This document shows, one piece after another, positions 1 through 7,548 of a DNA stretch of 39,168 nt (positions are counted from its first letter, which is position 1; each line of letters starts with the position of its first letter). Source of the DNA: Gammaproteobacteria bacterium (lineage in GTDB: Bacteria > Pseudomonadota > Gammaproteobacteria > Steroidobacterales > Rariloculaceae); assembly GCA_022825505.1 (NCBI GenBank), contig JAJDWR010000030.1:1-39168 (forward strand). Reading direction: 5' to 3'. Both the position numbers and the translations under genes were made by a program. The notes below the pieces were generated by a model. That model did no database searches, was not told where the DNA came from, and saw only the letters and a list, made by a program, of their open reading frames with translations.

Positions 1-462
1 TTCTCCGTCCGGCTCGATGTTCCCGGATCCATCTACACGGCGCCCGGGCTGTTCCCGGTGATCATCGGTTCCACACTCTTTGCCATGGCTGCAGTCCTCG
101 GATGGCGCGCAATTCGGGCCGGGGCGAAGATCAAGGCGCCAGGCTGGCTCAGGGCGCTAAAAAAGGTCGCTGCGACTGGCTCTACCGGTGAAGCGCATCG
201 CACGGCGCAGCTCATGGCGCTGGTGACGGCCTACGTACTGCTGGTCGGCGTGGTCAACTTCGAATTCGCTCTGCCGCTGGGCTTCTTCACCGCCAGGATC
301 AGCAGCTACGAAGTGATATCGGTGATCATGGTGGCCTGGATTCTCCGCCTCTTCTGGAGGGCGCACCCGGCCCGCTGCCTGCTCGTGGCGCTGGTTTCGG
401 TGGAAGTGCTGGCGGCGATATTCCGCTACGGTTTCGGCATTCCCATGCCCGCGGGCTACTGA
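1..462 (+). CDS. Tripartite tricarboxylate transporter small membrane subunit TctB (5' end outside window)
   Basis: The frame is open from base 1, so the first residues lie upstream of the window; about 153 residues are visible. It begins with a typical TctB stretch (YTAPGLFPVIIG) and holds hydrophobic segments at about 50-100, 215-290 and 310-440, as expected for the four-helix small permease. It ends 6 bases before the TctA gene, so the two are translated as a pair. The family works with TctA and a periplasmic TctC receptor to import carboxylates across the inner membrane. TctC is not in view and could lie upstream. The substrate cannot be told from sequence. Confidence 0.85.
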   Translation, partial: FSVRLDVPGSIYTAPGLFPVIIGSTLFAMAAVLGWRAIRAGAKIKAPGWLRALKKVAATGSTGEAHRTAQLMALVTAYVLLVGVVNFEFALPLGFFTARISSYEVISVIMVAWILRLFWRAHPARCLLVALVSVEVLAAIFRYGFGIPMPAGY

Positions 463-468
463 CGCGCC

Positions 469-1965
469 GTGGAAGCACTCGCCCAGATCCAGGACCAACT
501 TGTCCTGATCGCATTCGATCCCTGGCTGTGGGCGGCGTGCCTCGCGGGCGTCACGCTGGGCATTCTCTGGGGTGCCATGCCGGGTCTCTCCACGACCATG
601 GCCATGACGCTGCTCATCGGCCTCACCGTGGGCATGTCCCAGTACACCGCGATCATGTTCATGCTGGGCGTCTACACCGGCAGCGTCTTCGGGGGCGCCA
701 TCTCGGCGGTTCTGGTGAACATTCCCGGCACGCCGGACGCCGTGCCGACCATGATCGAAGGCTACAGGCTCGCCAGGCGGGGCGAAGGCGGTCTGGCGCT
801 GGGGACGGCGATTTCCGCATCCTTCGTGGGCAACTGGGTGGGGATCGTACTGTTGATCGCCCTGATACCCGCCATCCTCTTCCTGGCGCTTCAGTTCCGA
901 TCGTGGGAAATGTTCCTGCTGTCGCTCTGGGGGATCGCCATCTGCGGCTCCATGTCGTCCATGAAGGCGCCCATCAAGGGATGGATCTCGGGCTGGATCG
1001 GGCTGCTGGTGTCCTTTGTCGGCCTCGACGCGATTCACGGTGTCTCCCGGTTCACGTTCGGCTCCTTCTACCTGGACGACGGCATCGGCTTCATTCCCGT
1101 GCTCATCGGCCTGTTCGGCGTGTCGGAAATCCTGCGGGTATTGCCGCAGAAGAATCCGCCCCGGATCCCGTCGGAGGTGGGTCCCGTCCTGCCGTCGTTG
1201 AACGCATTGGTCAGGTACCTGCGGCCATCGTTTCGATCCGGCCTCATCGGCACCGTCATCGGCGCGATCCCGGGAGCGGGCGCGAACGTGGCATCGTTCT
1301 TCGCCTATGACATCGGCCGCCGGCGAGCGTCGAAGGCCGAGCAGGCGAAGTGGGGCAAGGGCAGCTACGAGGCCATCGTTTGCTCGGAAGTCGCAAACAA
1401 CGCCAACGTCGGCGGTTCGCTGCTTCCGACCATTGCCCTGGGCATCCCCGGCAACGCGGCGGCCGCGGCCATACTGGCGGCGCTGCAACTGAAAAGCGTG
1501 GTCCCCGGTCCGCTCATCCAGGTAGAGAATCCCGGGCTGATCTATTTCATCTACATCGGCCTCATCATCGCCAACTTCTTCATGTACGGGATGGCCATCG
1601 CGCTGATCAAGCCCTGCGTCAAGCTCTTCAGCCTGCCGAAGACCCTGTTGATGCCGGTGATCCTGCCCATCTGCGTCCTCGGCGCCTTCGCCGTCAACCT
1701 CAACATATTCGATGTCTACGTCATGCTCGCCTCGGGGCTCGTCGGTTTCGTCCTGCACCGCTTCGGGTTCCCGCTGGCGCCCCTGGTGCTCGCAGTGATC
1801 CTGGGTCCGCTGGCCGACGAGAATCTGCGCCGCGCCTTGCTCGTGTTCGAGGATACGGGCATTCTCACCGTCCTATGGGAGCGGAAACTGGGCACGGTCC
1901 TGCTGCTGGTGGTGCTGTACACGTTCTACGACGGTATTTTCAGGCGCGGCGGTTTGAAAGACTGA
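469..1965 (+). CDS. Tripartite tricarboxylate transporter large permease TctA
   Basis: This 498-residue, strongly hydrophobic protein has the length and layout of TctA permeases. The N-terminal GAMPGLSTTMAMTLLIGLT block and the internal repeat-like block with GAIPGAGANVASFFAYD are signature regions of the family, and GIPGNAAAAAILAALQ follows in the second half. It starts with GTG at 469, 6 bases after the TctB stop, so translational coupling is likely. It should form the main sodium-driven channel for a carboxylate delivered by a periplasmic TctC protein. The neighbouring oxidoreductase gene hints at uptake of a sugar acid or similar organic acid, but that is inference. Confidence 0.93.
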   Translation: MEALAQIQDQLVLIAFDPWLWAACLAGVTLGILWGAMPGLSTTMAMTLLIGLTVGMSQYTAIMFMLGVYTGSVFGGAISAVLVNIPGTPDAVPTMIEGYRLARRGEGGLALGTAISASFVGNWVGIVLLIALIPAILFLALQFRSWEMFLLSLWGIAICGSMSSMKAPIKGWISGWIGLLVSFVGLDAIHGVSRFTFGSFYLDDGIGFIPVLIGLFGVSEILRVLPQKNPPRIPSEVGPVLPSLNALVRYLRPSFRSGLIGTVIGAIPGAGANVASFFAYDIGRRRASKAEQAKWGKGSYEAIVCSEVANNANVGGSLLPTIALGIPGNAAAAAILAALQLKSVVPGPLIQVENPGLIYFIYIGLIIANFFMYGMAIALIKPCVKLFSLPKTLLMPVILPICVLGAFAVNLNIFDVYVMLASGLVGFVLHRFGFPLAPLVLAVILGPLADENLRRALLVFEDTGILTVLWERKLGTVLLLVVLYTFYDGIFRRGGLKD

Positions 1966-1975
1966 AGTCAGCATT

Positions 1976-2076
1976 GAGAATGCGGCGGCAGATCGGGGAC
2001 GGGGACCATTAGAGAACCTGACTGCAGGTCGCGGACACGGGAAAGGTTGAGAGCCTGACGGCAGATTCGGATAAGG
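1976..2076. repeat. Three degenerate direct repeats between tctA and the oxidoreductase gene
   Basis: Three related stretches of about 28 bases begin at 1976, 2012 and 2049, a spacing of 36-37 bases. Each starts GAGA and carries a CTGACGGCAG-like core followed by a G-rich tail ending near GGACACGG; unit 2 reads GAGAACCTGACTGCAGGTCG. The spacing is not a whole number of helical turns. They fill the gap just before the start codon at 2083 and could be regulator binding sites or decayed duplications. Confidence 0.45.
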
Positions 2077-2082
2077 TACGGA

Positions 2083-3207
2083 ATGAGCAACAGCAAGGAA
2101 TCCATCGGTCTTGCCATTGTCGGCTGCGGCACCATCGGCCGCATTCGCGCCCAGTGCGCGCGTCAGTTTCCGGGCGTCGGCTGGCTCGGCCTGTGCGACG
2201 TGCGCGAAGAGGCCGGTCGGCAACTGGCAGAAGAAACCCGCGCCGACTTCTTCACCCCGTCGTTCAAGGAGTTGCTCAGCCGGCCGGAAGTGAACGCGGC
2301 GATGATTCTCACCGACGAGAACAACCACACAGCCCCGACGCTGGCCGCCGTCGACCGCGGTCACAAGCTACTCATCGAGAAACCCCTGGCCACCGACCCC
2401 CGCGAGTCGGCGCAAATCCTCGCGGCGATCGAACAAGCCGGGGTCGATGCCTGCGTGTGCTATACGCAGCGATTTCGCCGCCGTTTCCTGGCCATAAAGG
2501 AGCGCCTGACCGCGGGGCAGATCGGCGAGGTGCATTCGGTGATCACCCGCGCGCTGATGAACCGCATGGTGCCCATCGCCACCATCGAAAAGACCCGCGA
2601 CCGCCGCAACCTCACGCCCATGGTGGTTTCCGGTACCCACAGCCTGGACATGTCCATGTGGTTGATGGAAGGCAAAACCCCGGTGAGCGTCTACGCACGT
2701 TCCACCGACAAGGTTCTGGCCGAACTGGGGACCAAGGACTCCACCTTCGGCCTGTTCACCATGGACGACGGTACGATTTTCTCCATGAACATCAGTTGGG
2801 CGCTGCCGGTGGTCTGGCCCGGGGCGGTGTACGGCATCGAGATCGGCATCGTCGGTACGAAGGGCGTAATCGACGTCGAGGACACCCATCGCGACCTAGT
2901 GCTGGCCACCGAAGAGCCGCTGCCGGCGGGCTACACGACCCGTGAATTCGAGCCGCCGATGGAACGCCACGTGGATTTCCTCACCAGCTACCCTCCGGGC
3001 GATATCTGGAACAAGCAATTCTGGGGACCAATGCGCGAGGAAACCATGTCCTGGTTCAGCCGTATCATGATGGGCGTGGAAACACCCCATGCCAGCGCCG
3101 CGGACGGCCACAGGAACCTGATGCTGACCATGGCCATGGACCGCTCGGCGCGGCTCGGGACGGAGATTGTCCTGCCGGTCGAGCCGGACGTGTTCTATGA
3201 TGACTGA
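2083..3207 (+). CDS. Gfo/Idh/MocA family NAD(P)-dependent oxidoreductase
   Basis: This 374-residue protein has the two-domain layout of the family. An N-terminal Rossmann fold shows the nucleotide loop GLAIVGCGTIGRI at residues 7-19, followed by the EKPLA motif near residue 103 that carries the catalytic lysine. The C-terminal alpha/beta domain contains the GTHSLDMSMWL helix expected near the active site. Members oxidise or reduce sugars, inositols and related polyols in the cytoplasm; the substrate here is unknown. The ATG at 2083 has an AAGG motif 6 bases upstream. It follows the TctBA transporter in the same direction, so it may act on the imported compound. Confidence 0.9.
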   Translation: MSNSKESIGLAIVGCGTIGRIRAQCARQFPGVGWLGLCDVREEAGRQLAEETRADFFTPSFKELLSRPEVNAAMILTDENNHTAPTLAAVDRGHKLLIEKPLATDPRESAQILAAIEQAGVDACVCYTQRFRRRFLAIKERLTAGQIGEVHSVITRALMNRMVPIATIEKTRDRRNLTPMVVSGTHSLDMSMWLMEGKTPVSVYARSTDKVLAELGTKDSTFGLFTMDDGTIFSMNISWALPVVWPGAVYGIEIGIVGTKGVIDVEDTHRDLVLATEEPLPAGYTTREFEPPMERHVDFLTSYPPGDIWNKQFWGPMREETMSWFSRIMMGVETPHASAADGHRNLMLTMAMDRSARLGTEIVLPVEPDVFYDD

Positions 3208-3245
3208 TCCATCCCGAGCGTGACCTGACCGGAGGGCAAACGCAC

Positions 3246-4286
3246 GTGCAAGACTTGTTTCCGCGTATTTTCTGCCGCGATGGCCACGCCTGCACGCCAA
3301 GCATGGCGGTCCTGTCCCTGTTCCTCGCGGCGCCGCCGCTCGGCGCCCATCACGGGTTCGCCGTGCATTACGATCCGAACAGCCCGGTTCGTATCGAAGG
3401 CACCGTGGTGAGTTTCGACTTCCGCAATCCCCATTCGTCGCTGACGATCGAAGCGCAGGACGAGGCCGGAGCAACGGTGCTGTGGACCTGCGAAATGGCG
3501 AGCCGGGGCCAGTTATCGCGCAGGGGCGTGACCGAGGAGAGCTTTCAACCGGGCGAGTCGATCGTCGTCGAAGGTGTCGCCGCCCGGCGCGACCCGCTGG
3601 GCTGCGAGTTCGGCGCCAGCACCCACGCTGACGGCCGGGTCTTTGTGGGCCGGACGCTCGATAATCGGCAGACCCAGTTCAACCTGCATTTCGCCGGCGA
3701 GAACCCGGGCACCGTTACCGGGATCTGGATTCGAAAACGCTTTCCCGGAGGAGGGAGGCAGGCCCCCTACGATCACCTGTTCACACCCGAAGGTGCGCGC
3801 GTCCACGCCGACTACGACGAAGTATTTGACAGCCCGGTACTGCGCTGCAGCCCCAGCAGCCCGCTGAAACTGTGGGATCAGCCGGGCCATACGGTGGAGA
3901 TTCGCGCTGAAGGAGAAAACCTGGTGATTCAGGCCGAGTTCATGGACTCGCTCCGCGTGGTAGACATGGGTGCGACCGAGCATCCCGCCGACGTTCCGCC
4001 GAGCACGTTGGGACACTCCATAGGCCGCTGGGAGGGTGAGGTCCTGGTCGTCGAAACGGCGCGGTTCGAGCCCGGGGTTCTGCTTCCAAACGGTGCGGGC
4101 ATCCTTCATTCCCAGGAACTGGTGTTCACCGAGCGCCTGTCGGTAAACGAGGAAGGCGATCTGCTGGTCGACTGGACGGCACAAGACCCGGTCCACTTCA
4201 CCGGCCCGGTGACCGGTCAGCGCGTCATGGCGCGCACGATCTCGCCGGTAGGGCCTTACGACTGCGTACCCGAAGTTGTGGACTGA
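3246..4286 (+). CDS. Secreted DUF6152-like protein of unknown function
   Basis: This 346-residue protein starts at a GTG with GGAGG about 10 bases upstream. Residues 20-33 (MAVLSLFLAAPPLG) form a short hydrophobic stretch followed by AHHGF, fitting a signal peptide, so export to the periplasm is likely. The segment of about residues 33-135 (AHHGF, RIEGTVVSFDFRNPH, GVTEESFQPGE) looks like the DUF6152 beta-rich domain. The second half carries SIGRWEGEVLVVETARF and a C-terminal lipocalin- or NlpE-like beta pattern. A related block occurs in the secreted protein encoded at 37885-38811. The biochemical role is unknown. An alternative ATG start at 3303 would give the signal peptide directly. Confidence 0.75.
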   Translation: MQDLFPRIFCRDGHACTPSMAVLSLFLAAPPLGAHHGFAVHYDPNSPVRIEGTVVSFDFRNPHSSLTIEAQDEAGATVLWTCEMASRGQLSRRGVTEESFQPGESIVVEGVAARRDPLGCEFGASTHADGRVFVGRTLDNRQTQFNLHFAGENPGTVTGIWIRKRFPGGGRQAPYDHLFTPEGARVHADYDEVFDSPVLRCSPSSPLKLWDQPGHTVEIRAEGENLVIQAEFMDSLRVVDMGATEHPADVPPSTLGHSIGRWEGEVLVVETARFEPGVLLPNGAGILHSQELVFTERLSVNEEGDLLVDWTAQDPVHFTGPVTGQRVMARTISPVGPYDCVPEVVD

Positions 4287-4347
4287 TGCGTCCGGAGAGT
4301 CCATGAGTTCAGCGAGAATGGGTTGAGCTGACATCAGAGGTCGACGA

Positions 4348-4857
4348 GTGAGCCTGGTTTTCGTTGCTGTGGCCATTGTGGCAGGGCTTGCCATTGTCAC
4401 TGTGCTCTTGATGCCTGCAACCAGCAGTACCACCGTAGAAATCCGTTTCGATGCGCCTATTGGGACGGTTTGGCAGGTGTATACGGATTTCGATAGTCAA
4501 CCCGAATGGAGGTCGGACGTCGGCGCGATAGAGATGGCCGGCGACAAGACAGCCTGGACCGAGACGTTGAAATCGTCAGGCATGAAGATTCGCTTGCGAA
4601 TTTTGGAGAAGACCCCGCCCAGCAGACTTGTTTTGGAGACAGGTGCAGACGGTAACTTCAAGGGACGATATGTTGCCGAATTCAGGCACCTGCAAGGCGG
4701 AACGATTGGTGTTTTCACAGAGGAGGCGACCGCGCTTGGAATCGTGCCAAAGGTAATGCGTCGCCTGTTCTTCAACCAACAGAAGTTTATCGAGGAATTC
4801 GCCAGGGAGGCAAAGGCGGAAATCGAAAGGCGGGAGTCCAATGAAGGACACCGATAA
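4348..4857 (+). CDS. SRPBCC (START-like) family protein with N-terminal membrane anchor
   Basis: This 169-residue protein starts with GTG, with CAGAGG 7-8 bases upstream. Residues 1-25 form one hydrophobic helix (SLVFVAVAIVAGLAIVTVLL), probably a membrane anchor. The rest fits a SRPBCC/polyketide-cyclase-like fold: an opening strand with IRFDAPIGTVWQVYTDF, then the QPEWRSDV turn, and a long C-terminal helix rich in E, K and R. Such domains bind small hydrophobic ligands; no ligand can be named. It is the last gene of the left metabolic segment, and its stop codon lies in an inverted repeat at the island edge. Confidence 0.8.
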   Translation: MSLVFVAVAIVAGLAIVTVLLMPATSSTTVEIRFDAPIGTVWQVYTDFDSQPEWRSDVGAIEMAGDKTAWTETLKSSGMKIRLRILEKTPPSRLVLETGADGNFKGRYVAEFRHLQGGTIGVFTEEATALGIVPKVMRRLFFNQQKFIEEFAREAKAEIERRESNEGHR

Positions 4858-4887
4858 AGTTAACACGTGATGTATACATTAACTTTA
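4855..4887. promoter_or_regulatory. Inverted repeat at left island edge
   Basis: TAAAGTTAA (4855-4863) and TTAACTTTA (4879-4887) are perfect 9-base arms around a 15-base spacer that itself contains the palindrome TGTATACA (4871-4878). The SRPBCC stop codon is part of the left arm. The site lies just past the 3' end of the AAA ATPase gene. It is AT-rich in GC-rich surroundings, so it could be an operator left from a lost ATPase-type gene, a weak bidirectional terminator or an insertion scar. Confidence 0.55.
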
Positions 4888-4929
4888 CGGGTCGAGCGCC
4901 GTGTGGGGTTTGCCCAGCGGAACTTCCGG

Positions 4930-6123
4930 CTAGCCCGATTTCCAGTTATCGTCGGGCATGATTCGCCTCATGAACCCGTCGAATAGCGGCACGGTGAATG
5001 CGGTGTCGCCATGTCCGGGGCTCCACACCATGCCCTTTGCGATCAGTTGGCTTCGCGTTGGAGCAAGCGATGTGACTTCCCTGCCCAACTGATCCGATAT
5101 CTCTCCGGAGCGATGCGGCCCCGCGCCGAGCTCGGCCATGGCCCTCAGATATCGCTTTTCCAGGGGCGTAAGCCGATCGAAACGTACCCGGAAGAAGCTT
5201 GCGTCCAGGGCGGCCACTGCAGTCAGCGAGGCGGTTTCGACATCGTCAATGTTGATCGGGGATTCATCTGCCGCGTCCCAGGCGTGTTTGCCCCACTCCT
5301 GCAGGAAATACGGGTAGCCGTGTGTCTCGGCGACGATGCGGTCCAACGCGTTGGATTCGATTGCCACTCCTTCGTCGCGGGCCGGCTTCTCGATCGCGTA
5401 TCTGGCCGCTTCCGGGGGCAACGGACCGACGTTCGGAAAATCGAAAAGTCTCTCGGCGTAGGATTTGGCGCGTCCCATACGAGCCCGCAACTGCGGCAGT
5501 CCGGCGCCGACCAGGACGACGGGAAGGCTGCGTTGCACAGTCCTGTGCAGGGCGGTTATCAGTGAGGCGAGTTCGTCTTCCTCGACATACTGCAGTTCAT
5601 CGACGAATACCACCAGCGCCGTCGCAGCTTCGCGGGCTGCCAGTCCGGCGACCTCCAGCAATGCCTGAAGATCCTGTTCGAGATCGCCATTGTCCGCAAG
5701 GCCGGGCTCAGGCTCGAAATCAAGCGCGACTTCGATATCCTGGTACCTGACCTTGAGCGCCCGCGCAAACCCGGCAAGACCTTGAAGCGCCCGGGTTGCC
5801 AGTTCCTTCGCCCTCTCATTACGCGACAGCTTGAGAAGCGCGGCTCTCAACTGCGGCGCGAGCATCGCCGGCAACGAGCGGCCTTCCGGAGCTTCTACCC
5901 ACAACGCGGTCATTCCGCACGCATCCGCATCGGAGCGCATGCGACCGAGCAGGACAGTCTTGCCGACCCCGCGCAACCCCACAAGCAACACGCTCTTGGC
6001 CGGCCGGCCGATACGCAGGCGCCTGAGGGTAACCGAGACCGCGTTTCTCAATTCGTCGCGGCCAGCCAATTCGGGCGGCGGCGATCCGGCGCCCGGCGCG
6101 TAGGGATTGCTTACTGGGTCCAT
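4930..6123 (-). CDS. AAA ATPase with C-terminal winged-helix-like region
   Basis: This 397-residue protein has a Walker A motif GLRGVGKT at residues 49-56 and a Walker B motif VVFVDELQ at residues 171-178. A conserved GAGLPQLRARMG block follows, then a C-terminal region from about residue 310 (LTPLEKRYLRAMAELG) that resembles a winged helix. The N-terminal NPYAPGAG...PPPELAGRD leader is typical of a widespread group of stand-alone bacterial ATPases distantly related to Orc1/Cdc6-type AAA proteins. Their job is unknown to me. The gene stands alone. A strong palindrome lies directly upstream of its ATG, and an AT-rich inverted repeat lies past its stop. This suggests a self-contained, possibly mobile or self-regulated unit. 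Confidence 0.85.
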   Translation of the reverse strand: MDPVSNPYAPGAGSPPPELAGRDELRNAVSVTLRRLRIGRPAKSVLLVGLRGVGKTVLLGRMRSDADACGMTALWVEAPEGRSLPAMLAPQLRAALLKLSRNERAKELATRALQGLAGFARALKVRYQDIEVALDFEPEPGLADNGDLEQDLQALLEVAGLAAREAATALVVFVDELQYVEEDELASLITALHRTVQRSLPVVLVGAGLPQLRARMGRAKSYAERLFDFPNVGPLPPEAARYAIEKPARDEGVAIESNALDRIVAETHGYPYFLQEWGKHAWDAADESPINIDDVETASLTAVAALDASFFRVRFDRLTPLEKRYLRAMAELGAGPHRSGEISDQLGREVTSLAPTRSQLIAKGMVWSPGHGDTAFTVPLFDGFMRRIMPDDNWKSG

Positions 6124-6127
6124 GGCG

Positions 6128-6194
6128 ACAATTATAGTGAACTTATCGTGGTTTATAAGATTTTTATAAATCGGGATAAGTTCACTATAATTGT
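6128..6194. promoter_or_regulatory. Perfect 20-bp-arm palindrome upstream of the AAA ATPase gene
   Basis: ACAATTATAGTGAACTTATC (6128-6147) and its exact reverse complement (6175-6194) flank a 27-base AT-rich spacer. The spacer holds a second inverted pair, TTTATAA (6152-6158) and TTATAAA (6164-6170). The left arm ends 5 bases before the ATPase start codon, so promoter elements and any operator overlap. A regulator dimer, possibly the ATPase itself through its winged helix, could bind here. Confidence 0.8.
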
Positions 6195-6311
6195 TCGGCG
6201 GCGCGTCAATTCCGCGGTCAGGCTGCGGTGCCGCCGAGGCGAATCTACGCCTCTTTCTGCCGCTGGCGTTCTTTCCACCCTTCCGCCGTCAAGGATCCCA
6301 TCGCTTCAACC

Positions 6312-6629
6312 TCACGCCACCGCGCTCAGGCCGTTCCTGGCGACGAGCGTAAGCAGCTTCAACGATGCGCCCCGAGGCCGTTTCTCTCCGCGCTCCCATT
6401 GGCTCACCAGCCCCGTGGTCACATTAAGGTAGCGTGCGAACACCGCCTGGCTCGCGTTCTCGCGCAGCCGCAGTGCGCGGATTTCGTCCGCCGTCATCTC
6501 TGCAACCGGCGTGAGGCACATCTCGTCGAACTTCCGCATCGTCTGCTTCGGCATGACGCCTGCTTCCGACAGTCCGAGCGCCGCCTCATGCGCGGCGGCC
6601 AGCGCTTCACTCTTGTACTGCCTTGTCAT
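6312..6629 (-). CDS. HigA/NadS-like XRE-family antitoxin or regulator
   Basis: This 105-residue protein has a C-terminal helix-turn-helix at about residues 58-95 (ASQAVFARYLNVTTGLVSQW, then ERGEKRP), the standard XRE/HigA type. The N-terminal half (KFDEMCLTPVAEMTADEIRA) matches the antitoxin family that partners RelE/HigB-like toxins and often lies downstream of the toxin gene. Upstream there is indeed a damaged toxin gene, so this antitoxin is now an orphan. It may still repress its own promoter or neutralise related toxins. The start codon at 6629 overlaps the end of the remnant reading frame. Confidence 0.8.
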   Translation of the reverse strand: MTRQYKSEALAAAHEAALGLSEAGVMPKQTMRKFDEMCLTPVAEMTADEIRALRLRENASQAVFARYLNVTTGLVSQWERGEKRPRGASLKLLTLVARNGLSAVA

Positions 6630-6649
6630 CGCATTTCACCTCGATTATC

Positions 6650-6777
6650 GCTCCAACCGCCTGTGTAGCCGAGACCGGCATCGATCAGGCCCCGTCGGGC
6701 TCGCCGCACAGTGCCGCATCCTCCAGTCCCTCGCCGATGGCAAAACGAGCAAACGCCTTGGTCTTGAATGTTTGAAA
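6650..6777 (-). pseudogene. Remnant of a RelE/HigB-like toxin gene, frameshifted and truncated
   Basis: Reading down from 6777, one frame gives FQTFKTKAFARFAIGEGLED, the hallmark N-terminus of the RelE/HigB-like toxins paired with NadS-type antitoxins, and stops at 6685. A second frame continues the family with RARRGLIDAGLG (usual form: RAERGLIDADLG). The catalytic C-terminal half expected after this (an IKQR...GxxRT region) is absent. So there is a frameshift plus a deletion of about 60 residues. The reading is by eye from family knowledge. Confidence 0.65.
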
Positions 6778-6847
6778 TCCCTGCGCTGCAAGCACCCGCC
6801 ATCACCGCTATTTTATAGCACCAAGTGCGACCTTTGAAGTAGCGCAC

Positions 6848-7163
6848 CGGCGACTAACGTAACAAGCGGAAACCTGAATTGCGCCGTTAGAAATTGGGCA
6901 ATCTGGCAAGTTTGACCTATTGACCATACTCGTCAATCTGCCTGAAACGCCGTGTTCGATCTCGGGAATCGACGGAAACGCCAGCCAACGAATACATTCG
7001 GGCTGCAGGCGGAGCATGCGCGCGAGCACGCCGCGGCGCTTCTTAACGCGGCAGCGAGTGAGTCGGTTTGAACGGACCGTATCGTCCACATCGCCATGCG
7101 AGGCGACTGGTGAAGCCGCCCAGGGCTCCAACCAACTTCAGGCGATGCTATCAATCGGCGGGA
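6848..7163. other. Non-coding stretch
   Basis: I see no gene with recognisable family features here. Open frames exist on both strands but none has a ribosome site or a protein pattern I recognise. It separates two gene fragments and may be decayed coding DNA. Confidence 0.4.
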
Positions 7164-7460
7164 TCACGTGTCCGGTTCTGGCGGCTTTCTCACCTTGACG
7201 CGCCAGTGTTTGTCACGCTCGACCACCGCCGCCGAAAAGCCGCGCCCGGCGCCCTCTAGCGGATCGAGCTCCACCCAGAACATCTCTCCGCTCCGAGTCA
7301 GCGCTTCATCCATTTCATGGGTGCACTCACCGTACCCCAACCGTTCCAGCAAATGACCCAGCCGCTGCGTCACCGACCGCTCGAATGCTCCCGACAGCGT
7401 GGCCAGTCTGTCCGGGTCGATCTGCCGGCCACAATCTCCTGACCGCCATTGGCGGAAGCG
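7164..7460 (-). pseudogene. C-terminal fragment resembling an AbiEi-type (type IV) antitoxin
   Basis: The minus frame is open from 7460 to 7164 (99 codons) and has no good start. It reads LSGAFERSVTQRLGHLLERL near the middle and ends with VELDPLEG, then WRVKVRKPPEP. The RLGxLLERLG block followed by a late LDP and a tryptophan-containing final strand resembles the C-terminal domain of AbiEi-family antitoxins. The N-terminal winged helix and the AbiEii toxin are missing. A GTG at 7373 could start a 69-residue product. The family link is tentative. Confidence 0.35.
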
Positions 7461-7548
7461 CTAGGCATAAAGAAGGGCTTTGGACATTTTCGTAGATTAT
7501 CTACCGCAAGGAGTTGAGTTCAGTATTCACCAGCGATTGCAGTTTCGA

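Noticed and set aside
157..1758. 533-codon open frame on the minus strand
   Set aside because: It is antisense to TctB and TctA, has a Q/R/D/H-rich composition typical of a shadow frame in GC-rich DNA, and no family pattern.
6808..7131. 107-codon minus-strand frame
   Set aside because: Composition is not protein-like, no family pattern and no good start; treated as decayed or non-coding DNA.
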